Source: DATNPX01 sp036702975 (GTDB taxonomy: Bacteria; Cyanobacteriota; Vampirovibrionia; Obscuribacterales; Obscuribacteraceae). From it: DNA of 64,000 bases. The notes under the pieces are model-generated. The model ran no database searches, was not told the DNA's origin, and worked only from the letters and a program-made list of their open reading frames with translations. A program made the translations under genes and the position numbers. Shown one piece after another: positions 49,979 to 60,308 of this stretch. Position 1 is the stretch's first letter, and every line of letters starts with the position of its first letter. Location: positions 368,381 through 432,380 of the forward strand of contig DATNPX010000054.1 in NCBI GenBank assembly GCA_036702975.1, in the 5' to 3' direction.

Positions 49979-52900
49979 ATGGCCCCGAACGATAATGCCG
50001 CCAAGGCTGAATCCGTGAGAGACAAACCTCCTGGCTCAGCTCAGGCGGATGAAAATAGCGCCCATCATAGTTTCTTCAAAGAACTCACCATCTCCGCCGT
50101 CTATTCCGGTGTGGAGCAGCCGGCGTTAGGTCTGTCACAGTTCGCTGGCAACGGCGCGATGAATAGCGTCAAAAAGGCATTCGATAAGATCGGAATTGAA
50201 AAGCCGGCAGAAGCAAAGACGTTTTCGTCTACTTGGTACGCCCAAAATGTCGGTGGCGCACTGGGTATGGTCGTTCCTTACACTCTGACCAAGCTGGGAT
50301 TAAACAAGATCGGAGCTTTCGGCAAGGTTGGAGCTGAAGAGTCGAGTCTGCTTTCCCAACGTGCCTCGCTAAACGCCAGCCTTAAAGAATCTTCTGTGAC
50401 CGGTATGGTCTACGGCACGCTTTTCACACCAAGTGACGAAAAGACGCGTCAGGCAGGGTTCATGAGTTTTCTTGCTGACCGCGGTGTGAGCGGTGTCGGT
50501 ACAGCCGCGACATTCACCACCTTGACGGCCGGAAGCGCCGGGCTGGAGAGGCTATCAAAGACTGCAAGAATCACAGAAGTGGGTGCTGCTCCTATTCTGC
50601 GCAACAAGATCGTCGCTGGCACGTTGTCCGGGTTGCCAGCCGGTATTGTAAGCACCGAATATGAGTCCATTACCAAGAAGCACATGTTAGCTTCCGGGGA
50701 CGATTTAGCTAAATCTATGCTCTCTATGTCGACAGTTGGTTTCACATTCGGCACGGCGTCACTGGTTTCTGGAAGAATAGCCGGCCCATCTAAGGGAGAC
50801 CCGCTGGAAACCAGTACCGGCAAGTCAGAAAGGATTGCGAACGAATCAACTACTCCTGCGGCAGTCCCTAAGCTCAATGTGCCAGAGGCGACACCTCTAA
50901 AAGCGGTGGCGAATTCAGATGCTACCGTGTCTGGTGGCAGAAACAAAATTACCGAACCTACCGCTGGGACCATCGGCGGACCAGACGCACCTAAGGTTAT
51001 CAATCCGAATGAGTTCAGCACACGCGCGGATCAGACAGTCCGCGTTGAACTGACCCCGCAGGAGCAAGATATTTGGCGAGAGATCCAATCAGCACGCACG
51101 CCGGAACAATTTCAATTAGTCAGCAACCAAATTGAGGAGCATGTCCCACTCGATCGCTCAAACTGGTTCACGGAGACTCTAGACCGTCAAAGTCTGAATC
51201 TTAGCAATCATGAACTTAACGTTCTTTGGCCCGAGATGCTGCAAAACGATCCGCATCAGGCTTATCGAATTGCAAAATCCCTCGGACCGGGGAGAGTGAC
51301 CCAATTATGGCAACGACAACTGGAGTCTGTGCAAGAGACTGGCAACCCACACCTGGCGAATGAGCTGGCAAAAACCTTGGTTTATTTGGAGCCGCAACAA
51401 CAACTTGCTGCTCTTGAAGGTCTATTAAGACTTAAGCAGCCACCCGCGTACGTCGATATGGCTCCAGTGACATTGGCACCAGAACATCAGATGGCGGCTG
51501 CCCAGAAGCTGGCGGATAGAGGGATAACTCCACTCATTGAAACATCCACCATTAGCCCGGCGACGTGGACGAACTGGGCTCTCGATCTTGAACCAGGCAA
51601 AATACGCGACGGTATCATGGAGCAAATTCGCCGCAAGGTAATCGGTTCAAATGCGAAGGCACCAGATGTACTAAACAGCGTTTATCGCATTGCAGAAACA
51701 AAGGCCGGAACGGCTGATTATGCTACTTTCAATTCTATGCTGTCCGGCATCAATCCTAAGGAAGGTGACTTCGGTGGTCGGAACATTCGAGCGAAAGCTT
51801 TACAGGATATTGACCCTAAATTTATCGCACGCATGATGTTCGCCCAGGCTGATTGGGCCAAGAGCGATCAAATCGCTGAACAAAATCCGAGACTAATACG
51901 TTCCATCGCCATCAACTCGAAATACCAGTCTGATGCGACTCGCAGCGATTACATCACGTCTATGATGACGGCTGAACCGCCACTAACCGTTGAGCAAATG
52001 GCGAATTCAATCGCGCACCAGGCTCAAGATGGAGCCGAAGGCAGAGGCTACAAACTCACTCCGGGCGACATCCAAGCACTAGTGGAATATGGTCCGCCCG
52101 TGCCGCAAGAGAGAGTGCCCGCCATATTGAACACACTGAAAAGTGATGTCCTCAATACCTTCGATCTCGAAGGGCGTAAGCCTGTGAGCAGAGAGCGTTT
52201 AATTTCTGTACTCACCCTGGCTAACAGCCTCGGCAAAGCAAATCCTGCCGCGTTCGAAAGCAGCTTTAAAGAGCCAATAGAATCTGCCCTTGCCAATAAC
52301 AACTTCCCTTATCCTCGGCGATTGGAAGCAGCGAGGGCGCTCGGTGAACTACAGCGGGGCGGATTTGAGGGTGCAGCTCATATCCAAATGCCTGAGCTTC
52401 GTATGGGCAAATTGGCTGATCTAACACCTGAGCAACAAACTGAAATGCGTGAGTCCGTTGAAAAGGCTCTTTACAGCCGCGACGCGATACAATCACAACT
52501 CGGAGATGGTCCCCTCGGCAGGCTACTGCCTTCAATTTTCGGAGATGCGGCTGAAGGTGGCATCGTAGGCCGACAGCAGCACAAAACTCACGACAATGCT
52601 CTAGATCATCATATTTTAGACGTAGTGGACAAAGCTGGAAAAGATCCAGCCTTCGCGAAGTTGATGCCCCGTGACCAAGTGAACGTTCTCTGGGCTTCAC
52701 TACTTCACGACATAGGCAAGCGCGAGAATATGATGGACCTTGATCATAACTGGACTTCTACCAGCATGGCATGGGGGATTTTGAGAACTCTCGGTTATCC
52801 GGATTCTCGCATTCAGAGAATTACCGACATCATGAGCAAAGACTCTGATTTGAGCTTTGACCCAGATGTCAAAAATTCGGTGCGACTCGCTGATCCGAAA

Positions 52901-53902
52901 ACTCTAGATGGAGTCGTGAATTCCTATAGACATGCTGACGCACTAAATATGGTGGCAATACTGAATCGCGCGGACATCAAGTCTGTTAAAAACAATGAGG
53001 CATGGTGGAAGCCTGAAGTATCGGATGAATTGGATAGAATTCACGAGATGGCTCAAGCTCGGGTAGCAGAGCTAAATAGGCACTTGCTGCCAGTTTTGCC
53101 TTCCGAACTACCGCAAGGATTCGGAGCTTACCAGATTTCAGACTACAACGTACTTGGTCACGCCAGCTCTGATCTTGCTAATACGCTGAAAGGGCGCTCT
53201 ACGATTGAGTCTCCTGAATATTCAATATCTGTGAGCTTGTTGACGCCTGAAAATAGACATGTCTACGACGAGAACGCTCAAGAGCTCGCGTTAGTTACTG
53301 GTCCCTTCGAACACATTGCACAGGCGTCGCGCGAAAATCTCTCGACAGGCACATCTGTAGGCTGGAATGGCCATGTGCAGCTCGTAGACCGATGGGCAAC
53401 CGACGGTCGTGCGCGTGAATTGGCACAGTCTGCCGAATCTCGCTTGGAAGGTCTCGGAATACCACCAGCCAAGAATGTGGCTCCGGAGAATTTCCCGCGT
53501 CTTGCTCAACTTCGCCGGGTGCTCGGACAATTCGATAACTCAACGGAATTGAGAAATCTTGCCGGTGCTGACGATCCCTATGTGCAAGCGGCAAATGCTA
53601 TCAATCAGGTTTTGACTACAGACCGCAATGGAGTCCCGATAAAGCGCAACAACGAAATCAAGCTGAACAATCCGATCGTGTCGGGAGTCGGCATTCTTCG
53701 ACGCGGGAATCAGCCAGTCTACTTCGCAGACATGTCACCGGCGGATCTTAATGCCCTTTGGCATGGCAATGTCCCCGATTTCGTTTCAGCCGGTCCAGCC
53801 GGGGCTGCCCCAGCGGGGGCTTTCACTGTTAGACCTGAATTGGTAGCGTCAGCGAAAAAGAACAATCTTCCAATCGTAATCCTGAACGATGGCAATCACT
53901 AA
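49979..53902 (+). CDS. Large protein with HD-type phosphohydrolase domain
   Basis: 1,307 residues, no signal peptide. The N-terminal 270 residues contain glycine/alanine-rich hydrophobic stretches (GGALGMVVPYTLTKLGLNK; ADRGVSGVGTAATFTTLTAG) that may enter membranes. The middle, about 350-850, is helical and repeat-like. An HD domain lies near 866-1,010, with THDNALDHHILDVV and LLHDIGKRE giving the metal-binding His-Asp pairs. A C-terminal Pro/Ala segment follows. HD proteins cleave phosphoester bonds, including cyclic or modified nucleotides. I do not recognise the full architecture. It overlaps the next gene by 14 bases. Confidence 0.75.
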   Translation: MAPNDNAAKAESVRDKPPGSAQADENSAHHSFFKELTISAVYSGVEQPALGLSQFAGNGAMNSVKKAFDKIGIEKPAEAKTFSSTWYAQNVGGALGMVVPYTLTKLGLNKIGAFGKVGAEESSLLSQRASLNASLKESSVTGMVYGTLFTPSDEKTRQAGFMSFLADRGVSGVGTAATFTTLTAGSAGLERLSKTARITEVGAAPILRNKIVAGTLSGLPAGIVSTEYESITKKHMLASGDDLAKSMLSMSTVGFTFGTASLVSGRIAGPSKGDPLETSTGKSERIANESTTPAAVPKLNVPEATPLKAVANSDATVSGGRNKITEPTAGTIGGPDAPKVINPNEFSTRADQTVRVELTPQEQDIWREIQSARTPEQFQLVSNQIEEHVPLDRSNWFTETLDRQSLNLSNHELNVLWPEMLQNDPHQAYRIAKSLGPGRVTQLWQRQLESVQETGNPHLANELAKTLVYLEPQQQLAALEGLLRLKQPPAYVDMAPVTLAPEHQMAAAQKLADRGITPLIETSTISPATWTNWALDLEPGKIRDGIMEQIRRKVIGSNAKAPDVLNSVYRIAETKAGTADYATFNSMLSGINPKEGDFGGRNIRAKALQDIDPKFIARMMFAQADWAKSDQIAEQNPRLIRSIAINSKYQSDATRSDYITSMMTAEPPLTVEQMANSIAHQAQDGAEGRGYKLTPGDIQALVEYGPPVPQERVPAILNTLKSDVLNTFDLEGRKPVSRERLISVLTLANSLGKANPAAFESSFKEPIESALANNNFPYPRRLEAARALGELQRGGFEGAAHIQMPELRMGKLADLTPEQQTEMRESVEKALYSRDAIQSQLGDGPLGRLLPSIFGDAAEGGIVGRQQHKTHDNALDHHILDVVDKAGKDPAFAKLMPRDQVNVLWASLLHDIGKRENMMDLDHNWTSTSMAWGILRTLGYPDSRIQRITDIMSKDSDLSFDPDVKNSVRLADPKTLDGVVNSYRHADALNMVAILNRADIKSVKNNEAWWKPEVSDELDRIHEMAQARVAELNRHLLPVLPSELPQGFGAYQISDYNVLGHASSDLANTLKGRSTIESPEYSISVSLLTPENRHVYDENAQELALVTGPFEHIAQASRENLSTGTSVGWNGHVQLVDRWATDGRARELAQSAESRLEGLGIPPAKNVAPENFPRLAQLRRVLGQFDNSTELRNLAGADDPYVQAANAINQVLTTDRNGVPIKRNNEIKLNNPIVSGVGILRRGNQPVYFADMSPADLNALWHGNVPDFVSAGPAGAAPAGAFTVRPELVASAKKNNLPIVILNDGNH

Positions 53903-55064
53903 GAAATTCAAAACCATCGTTGTGGGATTAGGTGCGATGGGCAGTGCCGCGCTTTACCAGTTAGCCAAACGCAACATCAACGTATTAGGTATCGACAGAT
54001 TCTCACCACCGCATACACTTGGATCTACGCATGGTGACACGCGAATTACGCGCCAAGCGATTGGTGAAGGTAGTTATTACTCGCCGCTATCTATTCGATC
54101 TTACGAGCTGTTCCGTGAAGTGGAGAAACAGACTTCTGCCACGATCCTTGAAGTTACCGGCGGGTTGATAATTTCGAGTGACTCAAAAAAGTCTTCGATC
54201 AACAATCATCTACACTTTTTCGATAATACTTTGGCGGCAGCCGCAAAGCACAATGTTCGCTACGAGGTTCTAAACGCTTTAGAGATTCGAAAAAGGTTTC
54301 CCCAGTTCAACGTCGCTGACGATGAAATGGGTTACTACGAGTATGATGCTGCATTTTTGCGTCCAGAGCGCGCTGTGCAAGCTCATCTTCAATTAGCCAA
54401 GTCGCTTGGTGCGCGGCTGCATACGGATGAAGTAGTCATCGGATTTGACGAAACAGACTCCGGAGTTTCCGTTCGTACCAATATAGATGCCTATCATGCT
54501 GACCATTTGATTCTTTCTGTGGGCCCCTGGCTTCCGCAGTGCGTGCCGTCCTTGAAGAAGCATTTCAGGATAAACAGGCAAGTGCTTTACTGGTTCGATA
54601 TCTCGCAGATCTACCAGGAATTTGTGCCCAACAGATTTCCAGTTTTTATCTGGGAGATTCAAAGACAAAAGCATGGTATCTATGGTTTTCCCGCAGTTGA
54701 TGGACCAACTGGTGGATTGAAGATCGCTACCGAACAATACGACGATGACGTTACTCCGGAATCTGTCGATCGAAGCGTAAGTGTTGAAGAGATCAATGAT
54801 ATGTACAACTTGAGAGTTGCTCCGTTCTTTCCACAGATCGGTCGAAAGTGCATCAAATCTGCAGTTTGCTTATACACAGTGACAGCTGATTCTGACTTTG
54901 TTATTGATTGGTTGCCGACGTCCAAACGTGTCGTTATTTGTTCCCCTTGCTCCGGACACGGATTTAAGCATTCTGCCGCAATCGGAGAATGCGTTGCCCA
55001 GATGGTCGAAAAAGGAGAATCCGACCTGGACATAGGCCACTTCAAGCTGGACAGACTACTGTGA
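53889..55064 (+). CDS. Sarcosine oxidase / N-methyltryptophan oxidase-like flavoprotein
   Basis: 391 residues of the monomeric sarcosine oxidase family: KTIVVGLGAMGSAALYQLAK for FAD, then STHGDTRITR, and a C-terminal SPCSGHGFKHS. The cysteine in KSAVCLYT, near residue 325, is at the position that binds FAD covalently in this family. It would oxidise N-methyl or related amino acids, releasing hydrogen peroxide. It overlaps the HD-protein gene, so the two are translated together. Exact substrate unknown. Confidence 0.88.
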   Translation: MAITKKFKTIVVGLGAMGSAALYQLAKRNINVLGIDRFSPPHTLGSTHGDTRITRQAIGEGSYYSPLSIRSYELFREVEKQTSATILEVTGGLIISSDSKKSSINNHLHFFDNTLAAAAKHNVRYEVLNALEIRKRFPQFNVADDEMGYYEYDAAFLRPERAVQAHLQLAKSLGARLHTDEVVIGFDETDSGVSVRTNIDAYHADHLILSVGPWLPQCVPSLKKHFRINRQVLYWFDISQIYQEFVPNRFPVFIWEIQRQKHGIYGFPAVDGPTGGLKIATEQYDDDVTPESVDRSVSVEEINDMYNLRVAPFFPQIGRKCIKSAVCLYTVTADSDFVIDWLPTSKRVVICSPCSGHGFKHSAAIGECVAQMVEKGESDLDIGHFKLDRLL

Positions 55065-55085
55065 CGTTAGTGCGAACGTCTGCAA

Positions 55086-55718
55086 CTAAGTCTTATCATG
55101 GCTTTTTAAACGCATTCGATGAGTTGCCTGCTTCGCTCGATTTCCGCAGAGCGCCATACTACACCAGCGACGTCCACGCCCTCGAGTATGGTCTATGAAT
55201 AAAAGAGTGCAGGCATGTCCCTCGCATGCCTTGACGTTCGAAAAATCTTCAGCCGAAATCAATCGGGCAAGTTCCTCTGCGATCGGCAGCAACAATGATT
55301 CAGGAGAACGCCATCTTCTTGTTCTGGAAAGAACGATCGATTCCTGCCCTTTGTCTTGTGAGATTGCAAGGCGGCTAAAGCCTTCGTCCCGCTCTAGCAA
55401 TCTATTTAGCGGTTCTAGTTCTGGAAGGTCGTCAGCCGTAAGTTGTCGACCTTGGTGACTGCGAACAAATCCTCTAAACCACTCACGTAGATTTCTTGCT
55501 TGGTCTGCGACCTTATCCAGCTCACCTGGCAAAGCTTGAACCCGTAGTCCCTCAATTACAGATGTGGGTGCCAGTCGAGCTTGCTCGACCCAGTCAAGCA
55601 AACCCTCGCCGTCCTTAATCCAATCGACAACTACATCGACTGGGGTAGCAATTGAATTCAGAAAGTCCAAACCCGGTGCATCATTGATGAAAATAGCCGG
55701 AACGTATTCTTTTTTCAT
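55086..55718 (-). CDS. CGNR zinc-finger transcriptional regulator
   Basis: 210 residues: an N-terminal helical ABATE-like ligand domain (ARNLREWFRGFV) and the C-terminal CGNR zinc finger CEGHACTLLFID...RRWCSMALCGNRAK. These proteins are stress or antibiotic-responsive regulators. It is divergent from the alpha/beta hydrolase gene with a 288-base spacer and probably controls the hydrolase-oxidoreductase-flavodoxin-like run. Confidence 0.85.
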   Translation of the reverse strand: MKKEYVPAIFINDAPGLDFLNSIATPVDVVVDWIKDGEGLLDWVEQARLAPTSVIEGLRVQALPGELDKVADQARNLREWFRGFVRSHQGRQLTADDLPELEPLNRLLERDEGFSRLAISQDKGQESIVLSRTRRWRSPESLLLPIAEELARLISAEDFSNVKACEGHACTLLFIDHTRGRGRRWCSMALCGNRAKQATHRMRLKSHDKT

Positions 55719-56006
55719 CGATCAGACCCCAATCCAAGGTAACCTGTTGTGTACGTTCATTTGGGTTACTCAATTTCCAATATAAGGTATCCCCTGCCGG
55801 ATTGGCAACCAGCTCTATCCGGGGCACACCCTTAAGCTTCGTTACGACCGACCCGTGAATGAGAGTCGGTATTTATCGTCGATGCCTGGATATACACTGT
55901 AGAGTTGATTTTTAATAAAGTAACCGCCTGGCTTGAGTTGACAGGTTGCCGATCGGAGCGTATAACCGGACTATTAGCTTTAAGCAGGTTATGCAAGCGA
56001 GGGATT

Positions 56007-56849
56007 ATGTCCAACATTACTTACAAGACTACTAACGTCGATGGTTTCAAAATCTTCTACCGTGAGTCTGGTCCAGCCAACGCTCCTAAGCTCTTGTTGC
56101 TCCACGGCTTTCCAACATCAGGCCATATGTTTCGAGAGCTGATTCCGCAGCTCTCGGAAAAGTTTCATGTAGTGGCGCCAGATCTGCCGGGTTTCGGCAA
56201 TTCAGATATGCCAGAGAAAAACACCTTTGATTGGATAGCAGCAAAAATTGAGCGCTTCACTGAGGCCATAGGATTCGACAGATATTCCGTATACGTGTTC
56301 GACTATGGAGCGCCCACTGGTTTCCGTTTGGCAGTTAGCCATCCGGAACGGATTACTGCGATAATTTCCCAGAATGGAAATGCATACGAAGAGGGTTTGA
56401 GCGAGGGATGGAATCCGATCAGAGCGTATTGGCAAAATGCATCGAATGAAAACCGCGATGCGCTCAAGGCTTTCTTGACGCCGGAGTCTGTTGCTTGGCA
56501 GTACACACACGGCGTGCCTGATCCGTCATCTGTTTCTCCTGATGGTTATTCGCTCGACAATTTTTATCTCTCTAAGCCGGGCGCCACGGATGTACAGTTA
56601 GACTTATTCGGCGATTACAAGAGTAACGTTGCGCTGTACCCTGCGTTTCAAAATTACCTGCGCACACACAAACCAGCACTCTTGGCCGTATGGGGAGAGA
56701 ACGATCCGTTTTTCCTGCCCGCAGGAGCAAAGGCGTACAAGCGTGACATCCCCGAAGCGGTGATTCACTTTTTTGATACGGGACACTTCGCGCTCGAGAC
56801 GCACGCCAAAGAGATCGCGGCAAAAATCACGGAGTTCCTCGCACCGTAA
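56007..56849 (+). CDS. Alpha/beta hydrolase (dehalogenase/epoxide-hydrolase-like)
   Basis: The start MSNITYKTTN follows GCGAGGGATT. The 280-residue enzyme has the HGFPTSGHMF oxyanion-hole region, a nucleophile elbow VFDYGAPTG with an Asp (as in haloalkane dehalogenases and epoxide hydrolases, not a Ser), and a C-terminal DTGHFALE histidine. Substrate unknown. First of three genes on the plus strand divergent from the CGNR regulator. Confidence 0.85.
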   Translation: MSNITYKTTNVDGFKIFYRESGPANAPKLLLLHGFPTSGHMFRELIPQLSEKFHVVAPDLPGFGNSDMPEKNTFDWIAAKIERFTEAIGFDRYSVYVFDYGAPTGFRLAVSHPERITAIISQNGNAYEEGLSEGWNPIRAYWQNASNENRDALKAFLTPESVAWQYTHGVPDPSSVSPDGYSLDNFYLSKPGATDVQLDLFGDYKSNVALYPAFQNYLRTHKPALLAVWGENDPFFLPAGAKAYKRDIPEAVIHFFDTGHFALETHAKEIAAKITEFLAP

Positions 56850-56906
56850 CGTTTATTAGACAGACACTATATTCGCAGAAAAAGTGGAATTTTTGGAGAA
56901 TTTATT

Positions 56907-57878
56907 ATGCGCGCAATTGTGCTTGAAAAATTTGGCGGCTTAGACAGCCTGGTATACACGGAGGTTCCTCTTCCCGAACCGAAAGCGGGTGAGGTCTTAA
57001 TCGAGATCAAAGCTTTTGGAATCAACCATGCCGAATTGCATATGCGACGAGGCGAGTGGGCCGAAGCTGCTAAGATAAGTGGCATCGAATGCGTTGGAAT
57101 CGTTCAATCTTGTCCCGGAAATGAATTTCCTATTGGAGCAAAAGTGGCAGCGCTTATGGGTGGATTGGGAAGGACACGCAACGGCAGCTATGCAGAATAT
57201 ACAGTTGTGCCTACCACAAATGTCGCCTCGATTGAGGCCGATCTGCCTTGGGAAGAACTAGCGGCGATTCCTGAGTCCTATGCTACTGCCTGGACCTGTT
57301 TGTTTCGCAACTTGGAAATCCAAAAAGGACAGCTACTGGTTATTAGAGGTGCCACTTCCTCATTTGGTCAAGCTGCGCTCAAACTCGCAGTCAATGCAGG
57401 TGCCCGCGTAATCGCCACCACTCGCAGTGCTGACCGATTCGCAATGCTTAAGGCGCTCGGCGCAGAGCAATGCATTATCGAACGCCCAGACCTGTCCCAG
57501 CATTTAGCAGAAGCAAAGAAAGTGGATGCGGTTCTCGATCTCGTGGGCAACAGCGTGGTGCTCGATTCATTAGCATTGCTCAGGCGCGGTGGACGTTCAT
57601 GTCTTGCTGGCTGGTTAGGCGGTCTCGAGCCAATTCATGACTTCAACCCGCTTTTACAAATGAGCAGTGGTGTATATCTAACATTTTTCGGAAGCTTCGT
57701 GTTCGGCACTCCAGGTTTTCCTTTGTCGGATGTTCCGCTTGCTCAAATCGCGAAGGATGCGGCAGACGGCCGCCTCAACGTAAAGCCTGCGAAAGTATTC
57801 AAGTTTGAGGAGATTCGCGAAGCACAGCGCGTGATGGAAGCAAATGAAGCTGCAGGAAAAGTTGTCATCGTCAGGTAG
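56907..57878 (+). CDS. Zinc-independent quinone oxidoreductase-like protein (MDR family)
   Basis: 323 residues. The GroES-like N-terminal domain is followed by a Rossmann fold: IRGATSSFGQAALKLAVNAG is the NADP-binding loop. The zinc-ligand positions of alcohol dehydrogenases are not conserved. Members reduce quinones or enones with NADPH. TTGGAGAATTTATT precedes the ATG. Shares the probable CGNR-controlled run. Confidence 0.85.
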   Translation: MRAIVLEKFGGLDSLVYTEVPLPEPKAGEVLIEIKAFGINHAELHMRRGEWAEAAKISGIECVGIVQSCPGNEFPIGAKVAALMGGLGRTRNGSYAEYTVVPTTNVASIEADLPWEELAAIPESYATAWTCLFRNLEIQKGQLLVIRGATSSFGQAALKLAVNAGARVIATTRSADRFAMLKALGAEQCIIERPDLSQHLAEAKKVDAVLDLVGNSVVLDSLALLRRGGRSCLAGWLGGLEPIHDFNPLLQMSSGVYLTFFGSFVFGTPGFPLSDVPLAQIAKDAADGRLNVKPAKVFKFEEIREAQRVMEANEAAGKVVIVR

Positions 57879-57957
57879 TGCCCCGACGGAGAGGAGGACT
57901 GCTCCACGAAGGAATGCGCTAAACTATCGAGTTTGATAGTCAATCGAGGAAGTTGTC

Positions 57958-58542
57958 GTGGCAAAGCTCGCAGTTATATATCACAGCAATTTTGGACACA
58001 CTAAGTTGCAAGCGGAATCGGTATACGAGGGCGCGGCATCAGTCAGTGGAATCGAAGCTAAACTCTTCACTGTCGAAGAGGCTGGTAACAACCTGGATGC
58101 TCTCGATTCCTACGACGCAATGATTTTCGGTGCTCCAACTTATATGGGCAGCATGTCCGCCGACATGAAAAAGTTTCTGGAAGTTGCGGCAAAGAAGTGG
58201 TTTACGCTCTCGTGGAAAGACAAAATTGCAGGAGCGTTCACTAACTCAAGTTCGTTCAGCGGTGACAAATTGAATACGCTGATTGGCTTGGTAATTAATG
58301 CCATGCAGCATGGAATGATTTATGTTGGAACCGGAATGATGCCTGGCGCAAGTGACCCTGACTCATTCAAGACGATTGAAGGTCCGGGACCTGATGTCAC
58401 CAACCGAGTTGGCTCTTTCACTGGCCCGATGGCCGCTAGTTTTCAAGTTCCGCCTCCCGGCGCACCATCCAAGGGCGATTTGGCAACAGCCCATGCCTAT
58501 GGCGTAAGGGTGGCGGAAATAACTCTTCGTTTCCATAAATAG
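57958..58542 (+). CDS. Flavodoxin-fold NAD(P)H:quinone oxidoreductase-like protein
   Basis: 194 residues starting at GTG. The FMN-binding N-terminus is VIYHSNFGHTKLQAESVYEG, followed by MIFGAPTYMGSMSADMKKF and a C-terminal segment as in WrbA/flavodoxin-like reductases. It would move two electrons from NAD(P)H to quinones. Together with the upstream oxidoreductase and the regulator it suggests a response to electrophiles or quinones. Confidence 0.85.
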   Translation: MAKLAVIYHSNFGHTKLQAESVYEGAASVSGIEAKLFTVEEAGNNLDALDSYDAMIFGAPTYMGSMSADMKKFLEVAAKKWFTLSWKDKIAGAFTNSSSFSGDKLNTLIGLVINAMQHGMIYVGTGMMPGASDPDSFKTIEGPGPDVTNRVGSFTGPMAASFQVPPPGAPSKGDLATAHAYGVRVAEITLRFHK

Positions 58543-58659
58543 CTTGCAGATAAACTGGAGTCGTCATGCCTGCACGAGTTCGATGCAATAGGAGATATCG
58601 ATCAGATTCTGGTCGGATTTCTGCAAAAACACAAAGCGATTTTATACAGTTACTGAACC

Positions 58660-59505
58660 CTAGCGCTTCCAATAAACGAGTTTTGACCAGCCTATAGTCA
58701 GGGCTAGGTCGAGAATTGAATTGAGCAATCCAAGCAACAGCATGCACAGAAAGATTACATGAATCGAGAAAGTGGAACGGGATGTCTGGATCAGATACCC
58801 CAGCCCTACCTGTGCACCTAGTAGTTCTGAGACTATTACGACACCAACGGCGGTTGACAGCGAGAAGCGCATCGTCGGCAGCAACGACTCTAATACGCGT
58901 GGAATCGTGTACTGTACGATAAAACTTGTCGGATCTATTCCGAAGCTCGCAAAAAGAATGCGATCTTTCTCGGGCATTTCGCGCAGTACCTGGTGAGTTG
59001 CGATGGCAACATTGAAAGCAATTCCAGTCACTACGAGAATGATCTTGCCGGGTTCGGAAAATCCGAACCACAACAGGAAAAATGGTACGGTGGCAATTGC
59101 CGGAATTGAGCGCATCGACTGTAGCGTTGGCGATAATAGGCGATTTGCTGTATTCCACTTATTAATTATGATGCCAAGGGCAATGCCTGAGACCGCTCCA
59201 GCGATAAAACCAGCTACCAATCTAAAAGCTGTGTAGGCGAAATGCACAAAGATACTTGGTTCTACTTCCCGAAATGCGGTAAGCACCGCCAATGGTGCTG
59301 GCAGATAACGATCGCTAACAATGCCGAACTGCTTCAAACAAATCCACAATAGGGGCGCTATTAGGCAACCGGCACACAGAAGAATCTTGCTGTTTAACGA
59401 AGATTGGTATGAGCCTGCCTTCTGCCGTGCAGAACCTTGATGCGAATTCACGACGGACTCTGGCGCCTCGACTGATCCACTGGTATTACGACTCAGCGTC
59501 TGCAT
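58660..59505 (-). CDS. ABC transporter permease (SsuC/TauC-type)
   Basis: 281 residues with about six transmembrane helices and the cytoplasmic EAA loop region around LREMPEKDRILFASFGIDP. N-terminal residues are polar. This is the permease type found with taurine, sulfonate and nitrate importers. It directly abuts the ATPase gene (one base overlap), and a solute-binding lipoprotein is divergent from the pair. Confidence 0.85.
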   Translation of the reverse strand: MQTLSRNTSGSVEAPESVVNSHQGSARQKAGSYQSSLNSKILLCAGCLIAPLLWICLKQFGIVSDRYLPAPLAVLTAFREVEPSIFVHFAYTAFRLVAGFIAGAVSGIALGIIINKWNTANRLLSPTLQSMRSIPAIATVPFFLLWFGFSEPGKIILVVTGIAFNVAIATHQVLREMPEKDRILFASFGIDPTSFIVQYTIPRVLESLLPTMRFSLSTAVGVVIVSELLGAQVGLGYLIQTSRSTFSIHVIFLCMLLLGLLNSILDLALTIGWSKLVYWKR

Positions 59506-60191
59506 CAGAATTTCTGCCTTACTTGCGATATTTTTGTCACTGGAAACTTGCCATCGAATTTGAAAACATCAGCGCTTTGCACTATTTCAATATCTTCCTG
59601 GTGGTGATTGCTCAGAACAACTGTGGTTCCTTCTTTTGACAGAGCAACGATAAAGGGTGCAATTGACCTGATATTTCCTTCGTCAAGAAAGTTGAATGGC
59701 TCGTCCAAATATAAGTACGGCGGTTTGCGGACAATTGCACGAAATAGTTCCACCATTCGTCTTTGTCCATAAGACATCCGGAAGGACTTCTTCTCGACGA
59801 AAGCGAAAATCAATTCATACATTGGATGCTTCTGGATTTGTTGAAGAGAAAGCTTTGTAAACTTGGTGATGTTTTCGACGCCAGTCATCCAAGGAAGCAA
59901 ACTATCTTCTTGAAGCACCAGGCAGCTGCCTCCCGCCTCAGGCATGGATACGGCACTGTTCGGCTTTAAGTGGCCAGACAGCAACTTCAGAAGGGTCGTT
60001 TTGCCGCAACCAGAAGCTCCACGGAGAACGATAAGAGAGGCTGTCGAATCAAACGAGAAATTTTCGAAGACACGTACGTTGTCCCGGCTATAGTTAAGAC
60101 TACTGATGGTCAAACCAGACCCGCAGTTCACCTCCTGGATGAAACTATAGGATTTGGATGTATCTGCGTTGCGGCTCGCTACATTGACCAC
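59505..60191 (-). CDS. ABC transporter ATPase
   Basis: 228 residues with Walker A RGASGCGKTT, Q-loop VLQEDSLLP, signature SYGQRR in place of LSGGQ, Walker B YLYLDEP and a terminal NHHQED. The start is GTG. The unusual signature still has the essential Ser and Gln. It powers the permease next to it. Confidence 0.88.
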   Translation of the reverse strand: MVNVASRNADTSKSYSFIQEVNCGSGLTISSLNYSRDNVRVFENFSFDSTASLIVLRGASGCGKTTLLKLLSGHLKPNSAVSMPEAGGSCLVLQEDSLLPWMTGVENITKFTKLSLQQIQKHPMYELIFAFVEKKSFRMSYGQRRMVELFRAIVRKPPYLYLDEPFNFLDEGNIRSIAPFIVALSKEGTTVVLSNHHQEDIEIVQSADVFKFDGKFPVTKISQVRQKF

Positions 60192-60308
60192 AAAGAAACT
60201 CCCGCACTTTTAACACGCATGCAATAAATTCTTCCAAAGATAGAACTGGTTGGGAATGGTAAGATTCCCATCGCGCTGGCAGTTGAGCCCTTCCGAGTAG
60301 GAGTATTT

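Noticed and set aside
53889..55064. Glycine oxidase or D-amino-acid dehydrogenase
   Set aside because: The C-terminal SGHGFK and the cysteine at the covalent-flavin position point to the sarcosine oxidase group.
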